The translations under genes were made by a program, and so were the position numbers. From an uncultured Lachnospiraceae bacterium (GTDB lineage Bacteria; Bacillota; Clostridia; Lachnospirales; Lachnospiraceae), in NCBI GenBank assembly GCA_949287925.1, contig CASEIR010000028.1, positions 1 through 38,945 on the forward strand: a stretch of 38,945 nt of DNA. Direction: 5' to 3'. Under the pieces are notes generated by a model. That model searched no databases. It was given only the letters and a program-made list of their open reading frames with translations, and was not told where the DNA came from. Below, piece by piece: positions 8,382 to 14,807 of this stretch; the stretch's first letter is position 1; each line of letters starts with the position of its first letter.

Positions 8382-9587
8382 ATGAAGAATATTTTAATCG
8401 GACAGTCCGGAGGACCTACGGCAGTGATCAACAGCAGTCTGTATGGGGCGGTCATGAAAGCTTATGAGACAGATTCTGCCGTCCGTGTCTATGGTATGGT
8501 AAATGGAATGGAAGGATTTCTGAAGGGGCATTACCTGGATTTTGCGTCCCTGAAAGAGAGTGAAGAGTTGGAAAAACTCTTGCATACGCCGGGAGCTTTC
8601 CTGGGGTCCTGCCGGTATAAGCTCCCAGAAGATCTGACAGATCCGGTGTATCCGGAGATTCTGGAAAGATTAGATGAGCTTCAGATTGGTTTTGTCTGCT
8701 ATATTGGCGGAAATGATTCTATGGATACGGTGGACAAGCTTTCCAGATATGCGGCGGCCGTTGACAGTAAAATCCGGTTTATCGGTATTCCAAAGACCAT
8801 CGACAACGACCTGGTTCAGACGGATCATACGCCGGGCTATGGAAGTGCGGCAAGATACGTGGCGAATACGGTGAAAGAAATTATCTATGACGCAGAAGTG
8901 TATGACAGTAAATCGGTGACTATTATTGAAATTATGGGACGGCATGCAGGATGGCTGACAGCTGCCGCCGTGATGGCAAGAGAAGAGAACGGGAATCCGT
9001 GTCTGATCTATCTGCCGGAAGCGGCCTTTGATCTGGAGCGATTCCTGGAGGATACGCAGAAAGCGCTGGAAACAACAGAAAACCTGGTGATTTGTGTATC
9101 TGAGGGGATTCGGGACCAGGAAGGTAAATTTATCTGTGAATATGATTCCCAGGCAGGACTGGATTCCTTTGGGCATAAGATGCTGGCCGGAAGCGCGAAG
9201 TATCTGGAAAATTATATCCGGGAACACCTGGATGTCAAAGTGCGTTCAGTGGAGCTGAACGTATGTCAACGCTGTTCTGCAAGTTATATGTCATATACAG
9301 ACCAGCAGGAAGCCATGATGGCGGGCGCTTTCGGAGCAGAGGCGGCATTTGCAGGAGAGACAGGGAAAATGGTTACATTTCAACGGGTAAAAGAGTATGA
9401 GATCCGATGCAGACTTAAGGATGTGCATGAGATCTGTAATCTGGAAAAAACATTTCCGAAGGAATGGATTACCGGAAATGGCAACGATATTGGCCAGGAA
9501 TTTATTACTTATGTCAGACCGTTGATGAAAGGCGGAATCCAGGTTCCGGAGAATGAAAATGGAATCAGCGATTTCCTTCGCAGATAA
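8382..9587 (+). CDS. pfp: 6-phosphofructokinase, predicted pyrophosphate-dependent
   Basis: A 401-residue phosphofructokinase acting in glycolysis on fructose 6-phosphate. The phosphoryl-donor site reads GGNDSMDT (109-116) instead of the ATP-type GGDGS. The catalytic loop reads PKTIDND (137-143), with Lys where ATP-dependent enzymes have Gly. Both changes are those used to recognise the pyrophosphate-dependent group. GYGSAARY and EIMGRHAGWL are further conserved pieces of the substrate site. PPi-type enzymes catalyse a reversible step and save ATP, common in anaerobic clostridia. AAGGAG lies upstream of the ATG; a TATAAA -10 candidate sits at 8328. Donor specificity is inferred from motifs only. 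Confidence 0.9.
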   Translation: MKNILIGQSGGPTAVINSSLYGAVMKAYETDSAVRVYGMVNGMEGFLKGHYLDFASLKESEELEKLLHTPGAFLGSCRYKLPEDLTDPVYPEILERLDELQIGFVCYIGGNDSMDTVDKLSRYAAAVDSKIRFIGIPKTIDNDLVQTDHTPGYGSAARYVANTVKEIIYDAEVYDSKSVTIIEIMGRHAGWLTAAAVMAREENGNPCLIYLPEAAFDLERFLEDTQKALETTENLVICVSEGIRDQEGKFICEYDSQAGLDSFGHKMLAGSAKYLENYIREHLDVKVRSVELNVCQRCSASYMSYTDQQEAMMAGAFGAEAAFAGETGKMVTFQRVKEYEIRCRLKDVHEICNLEKTFPKEWITGNGNDIGQEFITYVRPLMKGGIQVPENENGISDFLRR

Positions 9588-9620
9588 ACCACTGTAAGGA
9601 GCAGATATTTTAATATATAA

Positions 9621-9660
9621 GAAAACGGCAGGAAGCGTGTTGCTTCTTGCCGTTTTCTGT
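9621..9660. terminator. bidirectional intrinsic terminator between phosphofructokinase and the DUF2798 gene
   Basis: A 16-bp stem (9621-9636 with 9642-9657, one G-T pair) around a 5-base loop, with a run of A on the left and TTTTCT on the right. It sits between two convergent genes and can serve both. Confidence 0.85.
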
Positions 9661-9662
9661 AA

Positions 9663-10112
9663 TCATACTCTGCGGAAAATGGCGCGGAAAATCAGTCGGA
9701 CCAAAGGGCCGCAATAAAAAAGCTGCCAGAAGATGGCCATTGGGAAATTCATTCCCCAGGTCTGGATCCAGGTTCCGAAAGAAGGGGTTTTAAACAGCAC
9801 TGTGGCGATCAGACTCATGGCCGGACACATGATACAGCAGATACAGATGGAGACCGCATAGATAATAAATTGCGGCCGATCGGTTGGTTTCATTACGGTC
9901 ATGGCCAGACGGCCAGCCAGTTTGCTTACGATGAAGAATTCCAGGATAAATGCGATGGGAACCATGATTGGCATTTCATGGAATGCAGCGATAAAAGTTT
10001 TGGATGAGACGCTGCCGGTATTAAGAGCTATATTATAAACGATCATGCCGTAAACCATAATGGCGGTCATGATCAAAGTGAAAATAATTTCTTCGAATTT
10101 TGTCTTTGGCAT
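9663..10112 (-). CDS. DUF2798 family membrane protein
   Basis: A 149-residue protein with four predicted membrane segments in two similar halves (starting KFEEIIFTLIMTAIMVYGMI and QFIIYAVSICICCIMCPAMSL), the arrangement of DUF2798 proteins. The family has no known function. Basic residues at both ends (MPKTK, FRAIFRRV) suggest both termini are inside. AAGGAG lies 8 bases before the start. A possible promoter and a terminator hairpin lie in its leader (10157-10251), so it may be controlled by attenuation. Confidence 0.78.
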   Translation of the reverse strand: MPKTKFEEIIFTLIMTAIMVYGMIVYNIALNTGSVSSKTFIAAFHEMPIMVPIAFILEFFIVSKLAGRLAMTVMKPTDRPQFIIYAVSICICCIMCPAMSLIATVLFKTPSFGTWIQTWGMNFPMAIFWQLFYCGPLVRLIFRAIFRRV

Positions 10113-10156
10113 TCGGGTACTCCTTGATTATAATTTTTAATGGCTCATATCGGCAT

Positions 10157-10193
10157 AAAAAAATGAGGTACGAAACTTTCATCTCGTACCTCA
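10157..10193 (-). terminator. intrinsic terminator between two minus-strand genes
   Basis: A perfect 10-bp stem (10164-10173 with 10184-10193) around a 10-base loop is followed on the minus strand by seven T residues. It either ends transcripts of the 233-residue protein gene (10258) or acts as an attenuator in the leader of the DUF2798 gene. Confidence 0.85.
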
Positions 10194-10222
10194 CGGCCTG
10201 CGACTACCATTAATTGTGCATT

Positions 10223-10251
10223 ACTATAACACAGATTTTATTGAAACGCAA
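10223..10251 (-). promoter_or_regulatory. candidate promoter for the DUF2798 gene leader
   Basis: On the minus strand TTGCGT (10251-10246), a 17-bp spacer ending TGT, and TATAGT (10228-10223) form an extended -10 promoter. Transcription would start near 10216 and meet the terminator at 10193-10157 about 25-60 bases later. Confidence 0.5.
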
Positions 10252-10257
10252 GAAAAA

Positions 10258-10959
10258 TCAAAAATTGTCCCGGTACAGATACATCCCGGGGCAGATCGGG
10301 AAGTCCTGACCGTTCTGAAGCCGCAGCGCTGAGGGGCAGTCGGCGGCCTGCTGTGCCGGCTGGCCGGGGCCGGTTTCAATCTGCGTCACAATTGCCGCAT
10401 ATTTTCCTTTGGCGGGATCCTTTGGATCAATGATATAAACGGACTGGTTTCGCGTGATCAGTCCGTGAGCAAAACCACTGACTATCACGTCATGGCTGTC
10501 GTCAAGGTGAAAAACGTCTTCGATATAGAGGGAAAACGGCAGTTGCCGCGATTGACCGGAAGCTTCCAGCTGACCGCTCAAGATGGCTTCGTAACTATAG
10601 AATGAGGTAAGTTCCGGATATCCTTTGGCCAGGCATCTGGAAAACTGTCGGGGCACACGGGTGACGGCGATGTAATAAATACCAGCAATAATCAGAAGTT
10701 CCAGTATTAGTGCTACTGCGCAGGACCCGAGAATGACTATCCGGTTTCCCCGGGCGGCGGCCGGGCTGATGAAGCTGGCGGCAGCCATTACAAGAGTGAG
10801 AATGACCAGGAGGATGGCCACCCGGATAAGAAGCTGCTTTTGCTTCCGGTATTTCTGGCTGATGGAGAAGGTCAGACTGTATATAGTCTCTTGTGTCAGT
10901 GTTCTTTCGCATAATTTTTTCTGATATTCTTTTGGCAAATTGTCCAGACGGATCCGCAT
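10258..10959 (-). CDS. membrane protein of unknown function with a C-terminal beta-rich domain
   Basis: A 233-residue protein I do not recognise. I start it at the ATG at 10959, because GGAG lies 8 bases upstream; the GTG at 10968 overlaps the ribosome site itself. After a charged N-terminal helix (about 1-40) come two membrane segments (about 43-65 and 72-95). A roughly 130-residue soluble domain follows. Part of it (EDVFHLDDSHDVIVSGFAHG) has the strand pattern of the EF-Tu domain-2 barrel, though this is only a visual resemblance. The tail ends with an unusual ICPGMYLYRDNF. It is divergent from ppk and is followed by a terminator about 65 bp after its stop. Confidence 0.7.
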   Translation of the reverse strand: MRIRLDNLPKEYQKKLCERTLTQETIYSLTFSISQKYRKQKQLLIRVAILLVILTLVMAAASFISPAAARGNRIVILGSCAVALILELLIIAGIYYIAVTRVPRQFSRCLAKGYPELTSFYSYEAILSGQLEASGQSRQLPFSLYIEDVFHLDDSHDVIVSGFAHGLITRNQSVYIIDPKDPAKGKYAAIVTQIETGPGQPAQQAADCPSALRLQNGQDFPICPGMYLYRDNF

Positions 10960-10981
10960 ATGATACACTCCTTTCCTGAGG

Positions 10982-11018
10982 CGTCTGCAGACAGGCCGGT
11001 GAATCTTGCCTGCAGACG
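10982..11018. repeat. inverted repeat in the divergent region upstream of the 10258 gene and ppk
   Basis: CGTCTGCAG (10982-10990) is repeated in inverse as CTGCAGACG (11010-11018), with further pairing of GGC/GCC inside. It lies about 20-60 bp before the minus-strand start, so it could be an operator or a 5'-leader hairpin. No T tract follows in either direction. Confidence 0.55.
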
Positions 11019-11098
11019 TCTGGTTTTGCTTGAGAAAATCATAGCATAACCGGAACTTGATTTCTACAGGTGATTACAAAGGAGGAAATCCGGAGATA

Positions 11099-11126
11099 TT
11101 TACATAAAATTAACATAAGTTTTATC
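11099..11126 (+). promoter_or_regulatory. candidate PhoP (Pho) box upstream of ppk
   Basis: Three direct hexamers TTTACA (11099), TTAACA (11110) and TTTATC (11121) are spaced exactly 11 bp apart. This is the layout of Bacillus-type PhoP boxes (TTAACA-like repeats with 5-bp gaps). Possible -10 hexamers follow at 11164 (TATATT) and 11226 (TATAAT), both without a good -35, as expected for an activated promoter. Confidence 0.5.
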
Positions 11127-11254
11127 TGGCTGTGATAGAGAATGGATTTTTAAAGTGATAGAGTATATTTTGTAGAAATATGTCGATGTCTGTAAATGTG
11201 TCAGTAAGCTGCAGTGTGGACGCTATATAATAGAATAGAAGGGAAGGAAGATAT

Positions 11255-13357
11255 ATGAAAAAAGGGAAAAAGATACCGGAAGCGATGGAGAGAAAGGAAT
11301 TTCCATATATGATGAACCGGGAACTGTCCTGGCTGAAGTTTAATGAGCGTGTGTTGAATGAGGCGGGCAATTCCAGAGTGCCGTTAGCAGAACGGCTGAC
11401 GTTTGCATCGATCTATCAGTCGAATCTGGATGAATTCTACATGGTCCGTGTGGGAACGCTGATGGATCAGATGGATTCCGGAGAGGTGGTCAGGGAGAAC
11501 AAGACGTATATGACCAGCCAGGAACAGGTGGATGCGATTCTGAAAGAGACAAAGGTTCTGGATCGAAAAAAGGAAAAAATCTATGAACAGCTGATGGGAG
11601 AGCTGGAACCCAAAGGAATCCGTATTATTAATTTCAACAAACTCTCCCAGGAAGAAAATACCATGTTAGAGGCGTATTTCCTTCGGGAGATCGCGCCCTA
11701 TCTGTCGGTGAATGTGGTGGGAAAAGGACAGCCTTTCCCGTTTCTTATGAATAAGGATATTTACGCAGCTGCTTTTCTGAAAAATGGAAAAGGCAAGGAA
11801 CGGATCGCCATCATTCCGTGCAGCAAAAATGTATTTAAAAGATTGATCGAAATCCCCACCCGTCCCGGTAATTTTATTTTGTCAGAAGAAATGATCCTGC
11901 ACTTTATTCCGGCGCTTCTGGGGAAATATGCGATATTGGAGAAAACGCTTCTTCGGGTCACCCGGAATGCAGATATAGATACGGAAACCATTTTTGATGA
12001 AGATATGGATTACCGGGATGCTATGGAGAATCTGATCAAGAAGCGGAAGCGGATGAATCCGGTCCGGATGGAATTAAGCAGAAAGATCGGCAAGCGGATG
12101 AAACAGATCCTGTGTGAGACGGTAGGAGTGGAGCCGGATCATGTGTTTCGTTCGGAGATTCCTCTGGAGCTTTCTATTGTGTTTATGATACAGAATTATC
12201 TGCGGGGACAGGGAAAGGATGATTTGTTCTATCCGAAACGTTCTCCGCGTATGACTGTGGCCTTGAATGAGAAGGAACGTCTTCTGAAGCAGGTGGAGAA
12301 CAAGGATGTGCTGCTGAAATATCCTTTCGAAAATATCAAGTCATTTACGAATCTTCTTCACGAAGCTGCCAGGGATGAGTCGGTGGTTTCCATCCGGATC
12401 ACGCTGTATCGTCTTGCCAGCAGGAGTCAGATTGTGGATGCCATGGTGGAAGCGGCGGAAAACGGGAAAGATGTGACGGTGTTGGTAGAACTGCGAGCCC
12501 GGTTCGATGAGGAGAGCAATATCGAGTACTCCAGAAAACTGGAGGAAGCGGGATGCCATGTGATCTATGGGCTGAGCGGATTTAAGGTACATTCCAAACT
12601 TTGTCTGATTACCAGAAAGACTCCGGAGGGACCGGTTTATATTACACAGATCGGAACAGGAAACTATAATGAGAAAACGTCCGCTCTGTATACGGATCTG
12701 TCTCTGATTACCGGGAACCAGAAGATCGGCCGGGAGGCGGCGGAGGTGTTCGCCGCCCTGCTGCGGGGAGAAACGATGGAACATACTTCCACGCTTCTGG
12801 TAGCGCCGCACTGTCTTCAGAACAAGCTGATAGAAATGATTGAGGAAGAGATCGTATATCAGAAGTCCGGTGGAGAGGGTTACATCGGTGTTAAGGTGAA
12901 TTCGCTGACGGATAAGGTGCTGATCGAGAAACTAATCGAAGCGTCCCAGGCCGGTGTGAAGATCGAGATGATCGTCCGGGGAATCTGTTGTCTGATTCCT
13001 GGTATAAAAGGATTCACAGAAAACATTACCGTGATCAGTATCGTAGGAAGATTCCTGGAGCATTCCCGGATCTACCGGTTCGGCAGGGGAGAACGGGAGA
13101 GAGTGTATATCGCTTCGGCTGATTTTATGACCAGAAACACAGTGCGAAGAGTCGAGGTGGCGGCGCCGGTACTGGATTCAGAAGTTCGATCACAGGTTTG
13201 CGATATGTTTGATACTATGATGAAAGATGATGAAAAAGGAAAACTTCTGGATGAGAATGGTCAATACGTTGACCGGGAACTGGGAAAAGGAAAACTGGAT
13301 TCTCAGGAATATTTCTATCAGAAGGCGTATGAGGCGCTGGAGAAGAGTAAATTATAA
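11255..13357 (+). CDS. ppk1: polyphosphate kinase 1
   Basis: A 700-residue Ppk1 that polymerises the gamma-phosphate of ATP into polyphosphate at the membrane. It opens with the conserved N-domain (NRELSWLKFNERVLNEA). The phospholipase-D-like catalytic halves carry the phospho-acceptor-type His446 (KVHSKLCLI) and the second conserved His603 (LEHSRIYRF). GTGNYNEKTSALYTDLSL and PLELSIVFMIQNYLRGQGKDDLFYPKR are also typical. The length matches the family. GGAAGG precedes the ATG, and a candidate Pho box upstream suggests induction by phosphate limitation. No ppx (exopolyphosphatase) gene is adjacent. Its last two sense codons and stop lie in the left copy of the 17-bp repeat that flanks the accessory block downstream. 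Confidence 0.96.
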   Translation: MKKGKKIPEAMERKEFPYMMNRELSWLKFNERVLNEAGNSRVPLAERLTFASIYQSNLDEFYMVRVGTLMDQMDSGEVVRENKTYMTSQEQVDAILKETKVLDRKKEKIYEQLMGELEPKGIRIINFNKLSQEENTMLEAYFLREIAPYLSVNVVGKGQPFPFLMNKDIYAAAFLKNGKGKERIAIIPCSKNVFKRLIEIPTRPGNFILSEEMILHFIPALLGKYAILEKTLLRVTRNADIDTETIFDEDMDYRDAMENLIKKRKRMNPVRMELSRKIGKRMKQILCETVGVEPDHVFRSEIPLELSIVFMIQNYLRGQGKDDLFYPKRSPRMTVALNEKERLLKQVENKDVLLKYPFENIKSFTNLLHEAARDESVVSIRITLYRLASRSQIVDAMVEAAENGKDVTVLVELRARFDEESNIEYSRKLEEAGCHVIYGLSGFKVHSKLCLITRKTPEGPVYITQIGTGNYNEKTSALYTDLSLITGNQKIGREAAEVFAALLRGETMEHTSTLLVAPHCLQNKLIEMIEEEIVYQKSGGEGYIGVKVNSLTDKVLIEKLIEASQAGVKIEMIVRGICCLIPGIKGFTENITVISIVGRFLEHSRIYRFGRGERERVYIASADFMTRNTVRRVEVAAPVLDSEVRSQVCDMFDTMMKDDEKGKLLDENGQYVDRELGKGKLDSQEYFYQKAYEALEKSKL

Positions 13358-13365
13358 ATTTAAAA
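13349..13365 (+). repeat. left copy of a 17-bp direct repeat flanking the accessory block
   Basis: The 17-mer AAATTATAAATTTAAAA covers the last two sense codons and stop codon of ppk and runs into its terminator. An identical copy lies at 24004-24020, just after the last gene of the accessory operon. Confidence 0.7.
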
Positions 13366-13410
13366 TACTGCTGACATCGTATTTTGATGCGATAGAGCAG
13401 TATTTTTTTT
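13363..13410 (+). terminator. intrinsic terminator after ppk
   Basis: AAATACTGCT (13363-13372) pairs with AGCAGTATTT (13396-13405), with further ATCG/CGAT pairing inside, followed by a run of eight T. Confidence 0.88.
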
Positions 13411-13439
13411 GTTATAAATATACAAAAAAACTGGATATA

Positions 13440-13485
13440 TTGACAAATTAAGCGACATTATGTAAAATTTAGTAGAATAATGTCG
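13440..13485 (+). promoter_or_regulatory. promoter and inverted-repeat operator of the accessory operon
   Basis: TTGACA (13440-13445), a 17-bp spacer and TAAAAT (13463-13468) form a good promoter. A perfect inverted repeat, CGACATTAT (13453-13461) and ATAATGTCG (13477-13485), brackets the -10 hexamer. This is where a repressor such as the XRE protein encoded next would be expected to bind. Confidence 0.65.
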
Positions 13486-13555
13486 GTTTTATAAATAAAA
13501 TGTTGCATATGATAGAAATGTACAGGAGAAGTTGAAATGTAAGGCAGGGATGTGG

Positions 13556-13843
13556 ATGACAGAAGAAAAAAAACGATGGGATATTTCTAAAGAAAGAAAA
13601 GCGGAACTAATACAAAAACTGACTCCTGAGCTTCGAATGTTAAGGGTAAAAGCCAATGTAACCCAAGAAAAGATTGCTAATATTATTGGCTTATCAAGAC
13701 AGACATATTCGCAGATTGAAACGGGAAACAAAAGTATGACATGGAATACATATTTATCATTGGTTTTCTTTTTTAATTCTGTGGAAGAGACTTCCAAGCT
13801 GCTGAAGGCATTGGATTTGTATCCGGATGAGTTCAAAGAGTAG
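13556..13843 (+). CDS. XRE-family helix-turn-helix regulator, first gene of the accessory operon
   Basis: A 95-residue DNA-binding protein. The helix-turn-helix runs about residues 35-56 (VTQEKIANIIGLSRQTYSQIE), and the rest is a helical C-terminal part that may mediate dimerisation. I prefer the ATG at 13556 (AGGG 6 bases before it). Upstream in-frame starts are TTG 13532 and ATG 13550. The stronger AGGAG at 13524 instead points to an ATG-TAA minimal frame at 13537. The inverted repeat at the promoter suggests autoregulation. It is separated by 42 bp from the next gene and probably controls the whole block to 23995. Confidence 0.82.
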   Translation: MTEEKKRWDISKERKAELIQKLTPELRMLRVKANVTQEKIANIIGLSRQTYSQIETGNKSMTWNTYLSLVFFFNSVEETSKLLKALDLYPDEFKE

Positions 13844-13885
13844 GCGTATTGTAAGTGGTTCAAAGCAGGGAACGGAGAGTAAAGT

Positions 13886-14785
13886 ATGGGTTACAAATGT
13901 AAAATATGTGGGATAAATGATGTAGAGCATATGGGAGATATCTGTGAATTGTGTGCAGTGGGACAGGATCCTTATGCGGTTTCGATGATGAAGCAGACAC
14001 AGAAGGCATCTGGTGAGGCGGTCGTTGATGAAACAAATAGCAGTTCTTATGCATCTGGAAGTGGAAGAAGCAGAAAAATTCTGATTAACGGAGGAAGCGC
14101 GGTTGTAAATACAGATCCGTATGGAAACGACATAACCGTGCAGAACCAAGATGATTCTGTACAGGTATATCAAGCGGGGCAGATTCCGGATATAAAGACT
14201 GGTAATATTTCGCAGACTTCGACTGTCCAGGGATCTCAGGCGGCTTCGGTCAGAGGCAATCAGCCGATCGCAAGCGGAATTTCTAAGAATATATCCGTGG
14301 ACACCCAGAAAAAAGCATTTCTTACAAAGTGGTTCAGAGCGCTGTTTACCGGTATACCATTTACTTTGGGTAATGAAGTGACCATGTTTCAGGTATTTCC
14401 TGACTATAGCGGGACTGCTTTAAATGCTATGGGATATGCCTGTGATCAGGTGATCGTATACGGCAAGCTGAACGCCGGGGCTGTTTCTGAGAATAATTCT
14501 ATAGAAGTGTATGGACACAGGGATTCCAATAATAATGTGGTAGCAAAAACGATCAAAAATACAGCAAGCGGCACAACAATTACGCCGGACGGGGTGATTT
14601 CGCCAATACTCGTCTGGATCATTACATTGATGATGGCGGCTTTGGTTGTCGGAGTATGTATGTCGCTTGGGGTGGAAGGAATTGTATGGGTTATTGTATT
14701 AATAATCTGTTTCATGAATCTTCCGCTGATATTAAAAATAATTGGTGTTATTTTTGGTTTTATCTTTTCGTTTTTAAGGAAGTAG
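13886..14785 (+). CDS. zinc-ribbon membrane protein of unknown function (accessory operon)
   Basis: A 299-residue protein not assigned to a family. The N-terminus has two CxxC knuckles (CKICG at 5-9 and CELC at about 21-24), a zinc-ribbon arrangement. Residues about 35-150 are polar, Ser/Gln/Asn-rich and probably disordered. A beta-rich domain follows (about 155-230, with VIVYGKLNAGAVSENNS and IEVYGHRDSNNNVV). The C-terminus has two hydrophobic segments (about 235-258 and 263-295), suggesting a membrane hairpin with the ribbon inside the cell. A ribosome site (GGAGAG) lies 9 bases before the ATG. It precedes the HerA-like ATPase by 22 bp and may tether it to the membrane. Confidence 0.7.
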   Translation: MGYKCKICGINDVEHMGDICELCAVGQDPYAVSMMKQTQKASGEAVVDETNSSSYASGSGRSRKILINGGSAVVNTDPYGNDITVQNQDDSVQVYQAGQIPDIKTGNISQTSTVQGSQAASVRGNQPIASGISKNISVDTQKKAFLTKWFRALFTGIPFTLGNEVTMFQVFPDYSGTALNAMGYACDQVIVYGKLNAGAVSENNSIEVYGHRDSNNNVVAKTIKNTASGTTITPDGVISPILVWIITLMMAALVVGVCMSLGVEGIVWVIVLIICFMNLPLILKIIGVIFGFIFSFLRK

Positions 14786-14807
14786 ATTTGGAAAAGAGGT
14801 GAAAACC

